A stretch of 64,000 bases of DNA from Dyella sp. AtDHG13 (GTDB lineage: Bacteria > Pseudomonadota > Gammaproteobacteria > Xanthomonadales > Rhodanobacteraceae). Below are positions 1 to 10,025 of this stretch, in pieces (the first letter of the stretch is position 1; every line of letters starts with the position of its first letter). The notes below the pieces were generated by a model that was not told the DNA's origin, did no database searches, and was given only the letters and a program-made list of their open reading frames with translations. Position numbers and translations under genes: made by a program. The stretch is taken from NCBI RefSeq assembly GCF_003201105.1, contig NZ_QICJ01000010.1, forward strand, positions 152,041 to 216,040. Direction: 5' to 3'.

Positions 1-611
1 TTGCCCTTGCCACCCAGGCCGGTGGGCCAGGACACCGAGGTGCCTTCGCCGACCTTGCTTTTCCACTCGGGGCTGACCTTGGAGAGGTAGTTGACCCAGT
101 TGAAGGTGGTGCCCGAGCCGTCGGAGCGATGCACGACGGTGATGCGCGAGTCGGGCAGCTTGACGCCCGGGTTGATCGCCACAAGGGCCGGGTCGTTCCA
201 GCGGGTGATCTTGCCCAGGAAGATGTTGGCGAGCACCGGCCCGGTGAATTTGAGCGTGCCCGGGGCAATGCCCGGCAGGTTCGCCACCGGTACCACGCCG
301 CCAATCACCGAGGGAAACTGGCCCATCCCCAGCGCATGCAGGTCGGCTGCCTTCATGGGCATGTCGCTGGCCCCGAAGTCGACCGTCGCGGCCTTGATCT
401 GGGCGATACCGCCGCCGGACCCGATCGACTGGTAGTTCACCTTGGTGCCGGTCTTCTGGCTGTAGTCCGACGACCACTTGGACAGGATGGGATAGACGAA
501 GGTGGATCCGGCCCCCGTGACTTCGGTGGCCGCCTGTGCGGTACCCATGAGGCCGGCGCCCAGAGCCAGGCCCAGGACGGTGAGACGAAGGCGGTGCGTC
601 ATGCGTTTCAT
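1..611 (-). CDS. pstS: Phosphate ABC transporter substrate-binding protein PstS (3' end cut by window)
   Basis: Periplasmic phosphate-binding component of the PstSCAB importer. Only the first ~203 residues are present. The protein starts at 611 with a Sec signal peptide of about 27 residues (basic MKR, hydrophobic core, ending AQA). It then shows the family motifs GAGSTF, SIGSGGGIAQI, DFGASDMP and SDGSGTTFNW, which line the phosphate pocket. A second in-frame ATG lies 9 bases downstream at 602. The rest of the pst operon would lie to the left of the window. It sits beside the ars cluster, but I see nothing linking the two functionally beyond the phosphate/arsenate resemblance. PstS identity is firm from the motif set. 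Confidence 0.95.
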   Translation of the reverse strand, partial: MKRMTHRLRLTVLGLALGAGLMGTAQAATEVTGAGSTFVYPILSKWSSDYSQKTGTKVNYQSIGSGGGIAQIKAATVDFGASDMPMKAADLHALGMGQFPSVIGGVVPVANLPGIAPGTLKFTGPVLANIFLGKITRWNDPALVAINPGVKLPDSRITVVHRSDGSGTTFNWVNYLSKVSPEWKSKVGEGTSVSWPTGLGGKG

Positions 612-760
612 GCGGAAGCTCCAGTGAGTGACTTCGGTTTATACCTCTAGAGATATGGAAGCATGTAGCGTATGACCGTTTGATGACAAGCGACGCAGTC
701 GATGACAGTGAGACGTCGTCTGGCGTGGCGCGCCGTGCGACGCGCCCTGCCCGGGCCGCT

Positions 761-2047
761 TCAGCCGATCGAAAGACGCAACGCGAGGGCCGCCAGCGTG
801 ATCGCCAGGACAGGCAGGGTCAGGACGACGCCCACCTTGAAGTAGTAGCCCCAGGTGATCGTCATGCCCTTGCGGGCGAGCACATGCAGCCACAGCAGCG
901 TTGCCAGGGAACCGATCGGAGTGATCTTGGGACCCAGGTCGCTACCGATGACATTGGCGTAGACCATCGCTTCCTTGACCACACCGGTGGCCGTGGTGCC
1001 GTCGATCGACAGCGCGCCGATGAGGACCGTGGGCATGTTGTTCATGATCGAGGACAGGATGGCGCTGAGGAACCCGGTACCCAGGGCCGCACCCCACACC
1101 CCGTAGTCGGCGAAGCGGTTGAGCAGCGCGGAGAGGTAGTCGGTCAGGCCGGCGTTACGCAGGCCGTAGACCACCAGGTACATGCCCAGGGAGAACAGCA
1201 CGATCTGCCAGGGCGCCTCGCGCAGCACCTTGCGCGTGTTGATGTGGTGGCCGCGGGCGGCGACCGCGAGCAGCACGATGGCACCGACCGCGGCGACGGC
1301 GCTGACGGGCACGCCCAGCGGCTCGAGCCCGAAGAAGCCAAGCAGCAGAAGCACGAGCACGCCCCAACCGACATTGAACGTGGCGCGATCACGGATGGCG
1401 GCGGCGGGGCTCTTCAGCAGACCGACGTCGTAGGTACGCGGGATGTCGCGACGGTAGTACACCAGTAGCACCCCGAGCGTGGCGGCGACGGCCACCAGGG
1501 TCACCGGCACCATGACGGCGGCGTATTCGTTGAAACCGATCTTGAAGAAGTCCGCCGAGACGATGTTGACCAGGTTAGACACGACCAGGGGCAGGCTCGC
1601 CATGTCGGCGATGAAGCCCGCGGCCATGACGAAGGCCAATGTCGCCGCTGGCCCGAAACCCAAGGCCATCAGCATGGCCATGACGATCGGGGTCAGGATC
1701 AGCGCCGCGCCATCGTTGGCGAAAAGGGCCGCCACTGCGGCGCCCAGGAGCACGATGAGGGCGAACAGATAGCGCCCGCGGCCGCCGCCCCACCGCGCGA
1801 CATGCAGGGCGGCCCATTCGAAGAACCCGGCCTCGTCCAGCAAAAGGCTGATGATGATCACCGCGATGAACGTGGCGGTCGCATTCCAGACGATGTGCCA
1901 CACCACCGGGATGTCGCTGAGGTGGACCACGCCCAGGCACAACGCGACCACGGCGCCGGCCAGCGCGCTCCAGCCGATACCGAGCCCGCGGGGCTGCCAG
2001 ATCACCAGGATCAGCGTGAGAATGAAAAGTACGAGTGCGATAGTCAT
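761..2047 (-). CDS. arsB: Arsenite efflux pump ArsB
   Basis: Inner-membrane arsenite/antimonite extruder of the ArsB family, about 428 residues and 11-12 predicted membrane helices, the usual family length. Recognised from the N-terminal segment [15 protein letters not shown], the [14 protein letters not shown] motif and the [13 protein letters not shown] loop, all typical of ArsB. An ATG five codons upstream (2062) is also possible, but starting at 2047 matches the normal ArsB N-terminus. It is the last gene of the leftward arsR-arsC-arsB operon, 57 bases after arsC. It exports the As(III) made by the arsenate reductases nearby. Confidence 0.95.
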   Translation of the reverse strand: MTIALVLFILTLILVIWQPRGLGIGWSALAGAVVALCLGVVHLSDIPVVWHIVWNATATFIAVIIISLLLDEAGFFEWAALHVARWGGGRGRYLFALIVLLGAAVAALFANDGAALILTPIVMAMLMALGFGPAATLAFVMAAGFIADMASLPLVVSNLVNIVSADFFKIGFNEYAAVMVPVTLVAVAATLGVLLVYYRRDIPRTYDVGLLKSPAAAIRDRATFNVGWGVLVLLLLGFFGLEPLGVPVSAVAAVGAIVLLAVAARGHHINTRKVLREAPWQIVLFSLGMYLVVYGLRNAGLTDYLSALLNRFADYGVWGAALGTGFLSAILSSIMNNMPTVLIGALSIDGTTATGVVKEAMVYANVIGSDLGPKITPIGSLATLLWLHVLARKGMTITWGYYFKVGVVLTLPVLAITLAALALRLSIG

Positions 2048-2104
2048 GAAAGCCTTCGGCAACAGGAAATGGAAAAGGAGGAAAGCAAGTGCCGCTGTGC
2101 GGGC

Positions 2105-2620
2105 CTAGTCGTCGTCGGCCAGGTCGTCCGCAAAGTGGTCGCCGATCGCCGTCAGAGCCGCCACGAGCGCGTCCCGGGGCATCGTTGCCACCGGCAGCCG
2201 GATGAGCGCGAGGACGCGATAGGTGGCCCGGGCCAGCGCCTGGCGATAAGCCGCCGCGCGCGCGACGACCGAGCCTGATGCGGCGCGCGGATGGGCGACC
2301 GGCCACTGCACGCACACGGGTGGACCGGCGAAGTCAGGACAGTCCTCTTCCGCGGATGGACCGCAGACGCGGATCACGATGTCGAACACGGGCGCGCCGG
2401 GACCGGTAAAACGGTGCCAGGATTTGGGTGCCAGATCAGCGGTCGCCAGGCCCGCGTCGCGCAAGGCGTCGAGCGCGTCGGGGTCAGCGTGCGCGGCGGG
2501 ACGCCGGCCCGCGCTGTAGGCGACGAATCGCCCCGTGCCCTCATGGCCAAGTACCGCTTCGTGCATGAGGCTGCGGCTGCTGTTGTGGTCGCACAGGAAG
2601 AGGACGCGGCAGGGGTTCAT
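2105..2620 (-). CDS. arsC: Arsenate reductase, low-molecular-weight phosphatase type
   Basis: Cytoplasmic enzyme reducing As(V) to As(III), member of the LMW protein tyrosine phosphatase fold. The N-terminal CX5RS phosphate loop (C10-D-H-N-S-S-R16-S) is intact. Further cysteines follow in a segment like VCGPSAEEDCP, as in thioredoxin-coupled ArsC, where they pass the disulfide on. The start at 2620 is fixed by a four-base ATGA overlap with the arsR stop, which indicates translational coupling. About 171 residues, slightly longer than usual because of an Ala/Asp-rich C-terminus. trxB in the same island is a plausible source of electrons. Confidence 0.9.
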   Translation of the reverse strand: MNPCRVLFLCDHNSSRSLMHEAVLGHEGTGRFVAYSAGRRPAAHADPDALDALRDAGLATADLAPKSWHRFTGPGAPVFDIVIRVCGPSAEEDCPDFAGPPVCVQWPVAHPRAASGSVVARAAAYRQALARATYRVLALIRLPVATMPRDALVAALTAIGDHFADDLADDD

Positions 2621-2964
2621 GCGCGGGTACCGCCTTTGGGCGTGCGGGGTGTCTTGGCAGCGATCGCGCATCGGCCAGGATCATCCTCACAGCAATGCTC
2701 GGTGAGATAGCGGATCAGGCCATCCATCGCGGCAAAGTTGGCGTGGTAGCGCACGAAGCGTCCCTCGGCCGTCGCGCTGGCCAGGCCGGCGTGAACCAGC
2801 CCCTTCAGGTGGAACGACAACGTGGAGCCGCTAAACCCCACCGACTCGGCGATTTCCTGGACGACGGCGCCCACGGTCCCGCGCGTGACGAGGTAGCGGA
2901 AGATGCTCAGCCGATGATCCTGGGCCAGGCCAGAGAGTGATTGCAGGGCGGATTTGGTTTCCAT
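2617..2964 (-). CDS. arsR: ArsR-family metalloregulatory repressor
   Basis: 115-residue winged-helix repressor of the ArsR/SmtB family and first gene of the leftward ars operon. The DNA-recognition helix region (FSGSTLSFHLKGLVHAGL) lacks the CxCxxC metal motif of plasmid ArsR. Instead three cysteines sit near the C-terminus (C91, C92, C99 in HCCEDDPGRC), resembling the C-terminal As(III) site described for Acidithiobacillus ferrooxidans ArsR. It is read divergently from arsH, and the 49-base gap contains a repeated CTAGAAT element that is a likely operator for both directions. Binding arsenite should release DNA. Confidence 0.95.
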   Translation of the reverse strand: METKSALQSLSGLAQDHRLSIFRYLVTRGTVGAVVQEIAESVGFSGSTLSFHLKGLVHAGLASATAEGRFVRYHANFAAMDGLIRYLTEHCCEDDPGRCAIAAKTPRTPKGGTRA

Positions 2965-2965
2965 G

Positions 2966-3013
2966 TTTCTAGAATGCTAGAATCGTCGTCAGCAAGCAAC
3001 CACTGGAGGAACC
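2966..3013. promoter_or_regulatory. Divergent arsR/arsH promoter with tandem CTAGAAT repeat
   Basis: Short divergent intergenic region. Two exact copies of CTAGAAT lie at 2969-2975 and 2977-2983, 8 bases apart. The arsH ribosome site GGAGGA is at 3005-3010, four bases before its GTG start. The tight spacing means one bound repressor could block both operons. That ArsR is the binder is inference. Confidence 0.55.
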
Positions 3014-3799
3014 GTGACCCCCAACGACCTGCCGCACCTGACGCATGAGCTACCGCACCCGGCGTGGGAGCGCCTGACCGTCGCCGATGACGCCGGCCAT
3101 CCGCCGCGCATCCTGATCCTCTATGGCTCGCTGCGGCCACAGTCGTTCAGCCGCAAACTCGCCCTCGAGGCCGAGCGGATCCTTCGTCATCTGGGCGCGG
3201 AGACGCGCGTGTTCGACCCAGCCGATTTACCCGTGCTGGACAGCGTGCCCAACGATCATCCGAAGGTGCAGGAGTTGCGTGCCCTGTCGCTGTGGTCCGA
3301 AGGGCATGTCTGGGTCAGCCCCGAACGGCACGGCACGATGACCGGCGTGTTCAAGAACCAGATCGACTGGTTGCCTCTGGAGGACGGCGGCGTGCGCCCG
3401 ACGCAGGGACGCACGCTGGCCGTGATGCAGGTGTGCGGCGGCTCGCAGTCATTTAACGTGGTCAACGCGCTTCGCGTCCTCGGCCGCTGGATGCGCATGG
3501 TCACGATCCCCAACCAGTCCTCGGTCGCCAAGGCCTGGTCGGAGTTCGACGACGACGGACGCATGAAGCCCTCGCCGTTCTACGACCGGGTGGTCGACGT
3601 GATGGAAGAGCTCATGAAATTCACCCTTCTGGTCCGCGGGCGAAGCGACTACCTGGTCGATCGTTACAGCGAGCGCAAGGGCGCGGCCGAAGCGCGTGCG
3701 CTGGCGGCCGCGGCGGCGGTGGTCGAACCGGTGGCGACGGCGAATCGATCGGCGTGCGCACCGCAGTCCGCCTGCTGCGCACCGACGGCGAAGGCGTGA
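3014..3799 (+). CDS. arsH: NADPH-dependent FMN reductase ArsH (organoarsenical resistance)
   Basis: 261-residue flavoprotein of the ArsH family, known to oxidise trivalent organoarsenicals using FMN. The flavodoxin-like phosphate loop [15 protein letters not shown] is at residues ~38-52, and the segment [21 protein letters not shown] is highly characteristic. GTG start at 3014 is supported by GGAGGA four bases upstream. The C-terminal ~25 residues form an Ala-rich tail with four cysteines ([12 protein letters not shown]), longer than the family core and possibly an extra metalloid-binding tail (inference). First gene of the rightward operon, followed 2 bases later by the second arsC. Confidence 0.95.
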   Translation: MTPNDLPHLTHELPHPAWERLTVADDAGHPPRILILYGSLRPQSFSRKLALEAERILRHLGAETRVFDPADLPVLDSVPNDHPKVQELRALSLWSEGHVWVSPERHGTMTGVFKNQIDWLPLEDGGVRPTQGRTLAVMQVCGGSQSFNVVNALRVLGRWMRMVTIPNQSSVAKAWSEFDDDGRMKPSPFYDRVVDVMEELMKFTLLVRGRSDYLVDRYSERKGAAEARALAAAAAVVEPVATANRSACAPQSACCAPTAKA

Positions 3800-3801
3800 G
3801 C

Positions 3802-4200
3802 ATGCGCGCGACCATCTACCACAATCCCGACTGCGGTACCTCGCGCAACACGCTGGCGATCCTTCGCCACGCCGGCATCGAGGCCACGGTCATCGAATAC
3901 CTGAAAACGCCACCGGACCGTGCGACGCTCAAGCGCCTGCTGCACGACACCGGCCTGTCGCCCCTGCAGGCAGTGCGCAAGAAAGGCACGCCGTACTTCG
4001 AACTGGGCCTGGATGACCTGCTGATCACGCCCCGGCAAATCTTCGATGCGATGATCGCCCATCCGATCCTCATCAACCGCCCGTTCGTGGTGACCGAGAT
4101 CGGCACGCGGCTGTGCCGACCCTCGGAGGTGGTGCTGCAAATCATTCCGCCGCTGCGCACGCCCTTCACCAAAGAGGATGGCGAGGTGGTCTTCCGGTGA
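3802..4200 (+). CDS. arsC: Arsenate reductase, glutaredoxin-dependent ArsC type
   Basis: About 132-residue ArsC/Spx thioredoxin-fold reductase. The nucleophile motif is CGTSRN (C11), and the arginines of the arsenate pocket are represented by RPFVVTE and RLCRPSE near residues 93-110. ATG 3802 begins two bases after the arsH stop; a GTG at 3796 is an alternative. Its stop overlaps the next gene's start (GTGA). Mechanistically it differs from the CX5R arsC at 2105-2620, so the island carries two unrelated arsenate reductases using glutaredoxin and probably thioredoxin respectively. Confidence 0.95.
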   Translation: MRATIYHNPDCGTSRNTLAILRHAGIEATVIEYLKTPPDRATLKRLLHDTGLSPLQAVRKKGTPYFELGLDDLLITPRQIFDAMIAHPILINRPFVVTEIGTRLCRPSEVVLQIIPPLRTPFTKEDGEVVFR

Positions 4201-5261
4201 GCGAGCCCTGGCCCACGCAGGTGGCGGTCATCGGGGGTGGCCAGACCGGTCTTTCCGTGGGCTATTTCCTGAGACGGCGCAAGATCGACTTCATGATCTT
4301 CGACGGCGAGACCGCCGCCGGCGGCGCGTGGAAGCACGCGTGGCCATCCTTGCGCCTGTTCTCGCCGGCGTCTTACAGCTCCATCCCCGGGTGGCCGATG
4401 CCGGCCGGCGACGGGCAGGACCATCCCTCGCGCGACGCCGTGGTGGCTTACCTGCGAGCGTACGAGGTCCGCTACCAGTTGCCGGTGTGCCGTCCCTGTC
4501 CGGTGCAGTCGCTCGCCGTCGAGCACGACCGGTTCCACGTGCGCACCGACCGCGGCACCTGGACGGCCCGCGCGGTGATCATGGCGACCGGCACGTGGGG
4601 CCAGCCGCATGTGCCCGACTACCCGGGTCGGGATCGATTCGGGGGCACCCAGGTCCATTCGGCCCACTACGCGGGACCGGACGCCTACCGAGGCAAACGC
4701 GTGATCGTCGTCGGCGGCGGCAACTCAGGCGCGCAGATTATGGCCGAGCTGTCCGAGGTGGCCACGGCCACCTGGGTGACGCCCGAACCGCCGCAGTTCC
4801 TTCCCGACAATGTCGATGGCCGCGCCTTGTTCGACCGTGCCACCGCCCGTTGGCGAGCGCAGCAGGCCGGCGAGCCGGTCCCGCCCGCGCCGAGTTTGGG
4901 CGATATCGTGATGGTGCCGTCCGTCAAGGCCGCACGAGAGCGCGGCGCCCTCACGGCTCGTCGCCCGTTCGTCGCGATCGAAAAGGATGGCGTGACCTGG
5001 CCCGACGGCTCGTTCGAACGTGCCGACGCGATCCTCTGGTGCACGGGCTTTCGACCGGCAACGCAACTCTTGGAGCCGCTGGGCGTGGTCCTGACCGACG
5101 GGCGCGTGCGCGTCGACGAGGGTCAGGCAGCCGACCTCCCGGGACTTTGGTTGGCGGGGTACGGCGACTGGACCGGGCCGGCATCGGCAACGCTGATGGG
5201 CATCACCCGCTACGCGCGGGCGACCGTCGACGCAGTGGCGGGATACCTCGCCGCCTCCTGA
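4197..5261 (+). CDS. arsO: ArsO-like flavin-containing monooxygenase
   Basis: 354-residue FAD/NAD(P)H-dependent oxidoreductase. It has an N-terminal FAD GxGxxG (IGGGQTGLSVGYFL, residues ~10-24), the GAWKHAWPSLRLFSP segment typical of ArsO, and a second dinucleotide fold VVGGGNSGAQIM near residue 180. The GTG start at 4197 overlaps the arsC stop by four bases (GTGA), so translation is coupled. ArsO genes occur in many ars operons but their exact reaction is not settled. Last gene of the rightward ars operon; the following gene is convergent. Confidence 0.85.
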   Translation: MSEPWPTQVAVIGGGQTGLSVGYFLRRRKIDFMIFDGETAAGGAWKHAWPSLRLFSPASYSSIPGWPMPAGDGQDHPSRDAVVAYLRAYEVRYQLPVCRPCPVQSLAVEHDRFHVRTDRGTWTARAVIMATGTWGQPHVPDYPGRDRFGGTQVHSAHYAGPDAYRGKRVIVVGGGNSGAQIMAELSEVATATWVTPEPPQFLPDNVDGRALFDRATARWRAQQAGEPVPPAPSLGDIVMVPSVKAARERGALTARRPFVAIEKDGVTWPDGSFERADAILWCTGFRPATQLLEPLGVVLTDGRVRVDEGQAADLPGLWLAGYGDWTGPASATLMGITRYARATVDAVAGYLAAS

Positions 5262-5325
5262 CGACGCAGGGCCTTCACCGCACGCGCCTTGCCCCTGGCG
5301 TGACTGCGGCGCGGGACCGCGCCAC

Positions 5326-6477
5326 TCACTCCCGATGGGCAATCACACCCAACGCGGCGGCGCCCGCCACAAGCAGGCCCGCCGTGCCCAGCAGCGCCTC
5401 CGAGCCGACCACCGACATCAACGTGGCAAAGGCGAACGGTGCCAGGGCCTGGGCGGCGCGCGCGGGCAACGCCAACCAGCCTTGGCGACGGCTGTACCCG
5501 TCGGCGCCGAACAGGGCCAAGGGCACGGTTCCCGTCGCGATGGTCAGGATGCCGTTACCCGCGCCATGCAGGATGGCGAACGCAGCGGCGGGTGCGCCGG
5601 CGAAGAGAAACAACGCCACGCCCAGGGGATGCAGCAGGCACGCCGCCATCGCCGAGGTGAGCGAACCGGCACGCCGCAACACCATCATCTCCGCCATGCG
5701 TGCCGCAACCTGGGCCGGCCCCACCAGTGACGCGGCTGCAACAGCGGCGGAGAGGGTCATGCCCGTGCCCACGAACAGCGTGGGCAGGTGCGCGGCCAAC
5801 GCGGTCGAGACAAACCAGTTGGCGGCGAACACGTACGCGAGCAGCGTCAGGACGTCGCGCGTCGGCACCAAGGTGCCCGCCGATGGCGCTGTGGCGACCG
5901 TACTTACCGGGGTCGTCGGGGTGGTCGCCTTGGGAAGCGACAGGTTCAACGGCAGCGCAACGCACAGATGCAGCGCGGCCCACGCCACGCACGCCAGGCG
6001 CCATCCGAGTACCTGATCCATCCACGCGGTGACTGGCCAGCCGACGGTGCTGGCGAAACCGGCGACGAGGGCGACCACCGTGATGGGTTCCTTGGCGGCG
6101 GCGCCGTAGAGACGGGTCAGCACGGAGAAGGCGGCGTCGTAGAGACCCATCGCCATGGCCACGCCCAGCAGTCCCCACGCACCTACCATCCCCCACGAGG
6201 TCTTTGCGGTCGACAGGATAAGCAGTCCGGACGCGAAGACGCCGTTGGACGCCGCCAGGACGCGTCGGCCATCGAGGTGCTCGATGGCGCGGCCCACGAC
6301 GGGCGCGAGTAACGCGGAAAGCAGGAGCGCGCCACTGAGACCGAGAAACACCTCGGCAGGCGCGATGCCCACGCTGTGCGAGAGGGGGCCGGCCATCACC
6401 GCCGGCAGGTAGTAGCTCGAGGCCCAGGCAATCATCTGAGCCACCCCCAAACGTGCCCCGGTAAGGCGCGCGCTCAT
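5326..6477 (-). CDS. MFS transporter in ars cluster (ArsK-like)
   Basis: About 383-residue, 12-helix major facilitator. The N-terminal helix GVAQMIAWASSYYLPAVM resembles ArsK-annotated arsenite exporters, although I cannot test the family assignment here. The start at 6477 is the first ATG consistent with a membrane N-terminus; the frame stays open upstream to 6573. It is divergent from trxB and convergent with arsO. It lies entirely within the arsenic island, so a role exporting As(III)/Sb(III) or an organoarsenical is likely; an amino-acid or drug exporter is the alternative. Confidence 0.8.
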   Translation of the reverse strand: MSARLTGARLGVAQMIAWASSYYLPAVMAGPLSHSVGIAPAEVFLGLSGALLLSALLAPVVGRAIEHLDGRRVLAASNGVFASGLLILSTAKTSWGMVGAWGLLGVAMAMGLYDAAFSVLTRLYGAAAKEPITVVALVAGFASTVGWPVTAWMDQVLGWRLACVAWAALHLCVALPLNLSLPKATTPTTPVSTVATAPSAGTLVPTRDVLTLLAYVFAANWFVSTALAAHLPTLFVGTGMTLSAAVAAASLVGPAQVAARMAEMMVLRRAGSLTSAMAACLLHPLGVALFLFAGAPAAAFAILHGAGNGILTIATGTVPLALFGADGYSRRQGWLALPARAAQALAPFAFATLMSVVGSEALLGTAGLLVAGAAALGVIAHRE

Positions 6478-7583
<1,106 letters not shown>

Positions 7584-7673
7584 GCCGCATGGCCCGGTCC
7601 GTGAGCCTCGATGCCCGTGAACACGGACCGGGCGTGAAACGACATCCCCGTGCCCCTGATTCGGAGCCTTGCC

Positions 7674-9041
7674 ATGCACCTGCTTATCATCGGCGGTAGC
7701 GACGCCGGCATCAGTGCGGCGCTGCGTGCCCACGAGATCGATCCGGCCGCCGACATCACGCTGCTGCTCGCCGACGATTACCCGAATTTCAGCATTTGCG
7801 GGCTGCCGTATTTCCTGAGTGGCCAGACGCCGCACTGGCAGCAGCTGGCCCATCGCACCGATTTCCCCGGCATCCGAGTGCTTCGTGGCCACATCGCACG
7901 TTCGATCGATGCCGTGGCCAGGAGGGTGCATGTCGAGCACGCCGGCGCATTACGGCCGATCCCCTATGACCGCCTGATCGTCGCCACGGGTGCCACGCCG
8001 GTGCGGCCATCGATCACCGGCGGCACGCTGGAGGGGGTCTACACCCTGCATACGATGGACGAGAGCTTCGCCATCGACCGGCACATCACGGAGCGATCGC
8101 CACGCTCGGCGGTGATCGTGGGCGCCGGCTACATCGGCTTGGAGATGGCTGATGCGCTGACCCGGCGCGGCTTGCAGGTCACCCTCCTGAGCCGTTCAAC
8201 CGACGTGCTTCCCACCGTCGACGCGGCGTTGGCGAGGCGGGTGGTCGACGAGTTGCACCACCATGGCGTGCGGGTGGTATCGGGCGTGAGCGCGCAGCGG
8301 ATCGATGCGGCCGGCGCAGGTGGCACGGCCTTCGCCCTGCGGGTGGCCGATTCAGAAGGCGGACGCCACGGTGCCGACCTGGTGATCCTCGCCGTGGGCG
8401 TGCGGCCGTCCAGCGAGCTCGCAGAACGTGCCGGTGCGGCTCTGGGCGTGCATGGCGCGATTGCCGTGACGCGGCAGATGCAGACGAACCTGCCGGATGT
8501 ACTCGCCGCCGGCGACTGCGCGACGACGTACCACCGCCTGCTCGACGCGCCCACCTACCTGTCGCTGGGCACCATCGCCCACAAGCAAGGTCGCGTCGCC
8601 GGGGAACGCGCGGTCGGTGGAGCGTGCGAATTCGCCGGCACCGTCGGCTCGCAGAGCCTGAAGGTGTTTGACCTGGCCATCGCCCGCACCGGCCTGCTCG
8701 GGCACGAAGCGCGCGACGCCGGATTCGATCCGCTGACCGTGGCGATCCAGGCCGACGATCACAAGTCGTACTTTCCAGGGGCGGTGCCGCTGCAGCTTCG
8801 GATCACCGGGGACCGGCGCAGCGGTCGGCTGCTCGGCGCGCAAATCCTCGGCGATCGCCGCGCGGAGGTGTCCAAGCGGATCGACATCGTGGCCGCGGCG
8901 CTCTATCAGGGGGCAAGCGTGGAGCAGCTCAACGAACTGGACCTCACCTACACACCGCCATTCAGTAGTCCTTGGGACCCGGTACAGCTCGCGGCACAGG
9001 CGTGGCAGGCCCAGCGTGCGGCGCGCGGCCGCTCCGTGTAA
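7674..9041 (+). CDS. FAD-dependent pyridine nucleotide-disulfide reductase (CoA-disulfide reductase / NADH oxidase family)
   Basis: 455-residue single-cysteine flavoprotein. It shows an N-terminal FAD site (IIGGSDAGISAALRA), the active-site cysteine C42 in FSICGLPYFLSG, a central NAD(P)H fold (VIVGAGYIGLEMADAL), the AAGDCA segment, and a C-terminal dimerisation domain with the conserved SYFPG and QILG segments. Close families are CoA-disulfide reductase, NADH oxidase and Nox-like enzymes; the substrate cannot be told from sequence. ATG 7674 is preferred over GTG 7650 because the nucleotide-binding strand normally begins immediately. It follows trxB by 90 bases and probably serves thiol redox balance in the arsenic island. 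Confidence 0.85.
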   Translation: MHLLIIGGSDAGISAALRAHEIDPAADITLLLADDYPNFSICGLPYFLSGQTPHWQQLAHRTDFPGIRVLRGHIARSIDAVARRVHVEHAGALRPIPYDRLIVATGATPVRPSITGGTLEGVYTLHTMDESFAIDRHITERSPRSAVIVGAGYIGLEMADALTRRGLQVTLLSRSTDVLPTVDAALARRVVDELHHHGVRVVSGVSAQRIDAAGAGGTAFALRVADSEGGRHGADLVILAVGVRPSSELAERAGAALGVHGAIAVTRQMQTNLPDVLAAGDCATTYHRLLDAPTYLSLGTIAHKQGRVAGERAVGGACEFAGTVGSQSLKVFDLAIARTGLLGHEARDAGFDPLTVAIQADDHKSYFPGAVPLQLRITGDRRSGRLLGAQILGDRRAEVSKRIDIVAAALYQGASVEQLNELDLTYTPPFSSPWDPVQLAAQAWQAQRAARGRSV

Positions 9042-9067
9042 TCCCGTGTGCAGGCGCTCGCGGACGG

Positions 9068-9144
9068 GTTCGCAGCCGGCGACGTCGCCGACCACGTCTA
9101 CCGCCAGGCCATGACCTCGGCCGGTTTCGGCTGCATGGCGGCGC
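9068..9144 (+). pseudogene. Truncated duplicate of trxB 3' region
   Basis: Seventy-seven bases match trxB 7463-7539 with only a few substitutions. They would encode [21 protein letters not shown], the FAD-binding tail of thioredoxin reductase. There is no intact reading frame for the rest of the enzyme. The remnant lies just after the flavoprotein gene that follows trxB, which suggests a tandem duplication followed by deletion, or insertion of the flavoprotein gene by recombination. Confidence 0.85.
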
Positions 9145-9274
9145 GAGAGGCGGGACTAACGCCACACCGTGGGATGACGGCGACCCCTTGGCCGGGCTTG
9201 TGCCTATCACGGTTGATTGTCGCCACGTCGTAGTACAACTACTCTAGAGATATAGATATTTTAACGGAGGCCAT

Positions 9275-9646
9275 ATGCCGCGTGCCACTGCCCGGGGGAA
9301 CATCACGCTTCGCCAGTCTCGGCCAGCATCGATCGGCACAGGCGTGACGGTTTCACTCAGTGCCATGTGCTTGTGGGCGGTGCATGGCATCGAGCGGCTG
9401 CGCCGCCGCCGCGCGGAACGTCAGGCGCGTGCCTGGCTGCTGCAGCTGACCTCCGGTCGCGCCACCACCGACGATGCGCGGGCATTCCGCCAGTGGTGTC
9501 ATCAGGCGACGAGGCACAGGATCGCTTTTGCCCGCACGCGTGACCAGTGGATGCGCCTCAACGCCGCCGCAGGGTCCCGCTTGACCGTCCCGCCGCACAC
9601 GGTTAGTCATGACGACCGGTGTCCGCCCGCTGACGCCGACTGCTAA
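9275..9646 (+). CDS. FecR N-terminal-like (DUF4880) small protein
   Basis: 123-residue protein. The central part (ARAWLLQLTSGRATTDDARAF, then RQWCHQATRHRIAFARTRDQW) matches the N-terminal DUF4880 domain of FecR/PupR anti-sigma regulators, but the periplasmic FecR domain is absent. A short hydrophobic stretch lies near residues 23-36, upstream of the domain rather than after it. Ribosome site CGGAGG lies 6 bases before ATG 9275. No sigma factor gene is adjacent. The upstream DNA has CTCTAGAGATAT, also found upstream of pstS. Function unknown; a stand-alone anti-sigma-like protein is a guess. Confidence 0.65.
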   Translation: MPRATARGNITLRQSRPASIGTGVTVSLSAMCLWAVHGIERLRRRRAERQARAWLLQLTSGRATTDDARAFRQWCHQATRHRIAFARTRDQWMRLNAAAGSRLTVPPHTVSHDDRCPPADADC

Positions 9647-9662
9647 CCACTTCCCGGCGACG

Positions 9663-10013
9663 TCATGACGAGGGGAACGCGCCATCGCCATCGAGCCATC
9701 GACCGAGCGCGTCCAGGTCGCCGCTATCCTCCGGCGCAGGCAATGGCGCGCTGAGATACTTGGCGAGAGCCGCATCAATGCGATCCACCATGCCCCAGTG
9801 ACACGCCAGTATCGGCGTCAGCTCCGTCACCGGGTCGATCCGGCCGAATTCGAACCATATGCGAGCTGTCCAGGCGTCGGCAAAGACGGGGGCGACGCGG
9901 AGAAAGACGCGCGCGGCGGCAGACGAATAGCCCACAGCCGGGCTCGAGGACATCGTCGCGGGCGGGCGCTGCATGTGCCAGAGGAGTGCATTGACGTAGC
10001 TCACCTCGTCCAT
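9663..10013 (-). CDS. Hypothetical protein downstream of sseB-like gene
   Basis: 116 residues, no recognised domain. It begins 12 bases after the stop of the SseB-like gene on the same strand, and codon use looks coding (GC-rich third positions), which supports a real gene. Sequence is Ala/Leu rich with an acidic, Pro-containing C-terminus; no signal peptide or clear membrane segment. Co-orientation with the SseB-like gene and XRE regulator suggests one leftward operon (XRE, SseB-like, this gene). Confidence 0.6.
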   Translation of the reverse strand: MDEVSYVNALLWHMQRPPATMSSSPAVGYSSAAARVFLRVAPVFADAWTARIWFEFGRIDPVTELTPILACHWGMVDRIDAALAKYLSAPLPAPEDSGDLDALGRWLDGDGAFPSS

Positions 10014-10025
10014 CGCACCTATCCG

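Noticed and set aside
680..1468. Long plus-strand reading frame opposite arsB
   Set aside because: High-GC shadow of arsB; composition is Asp/Arg/Gln/His rich with no domain, while arsB on the other strand is unmistakable.
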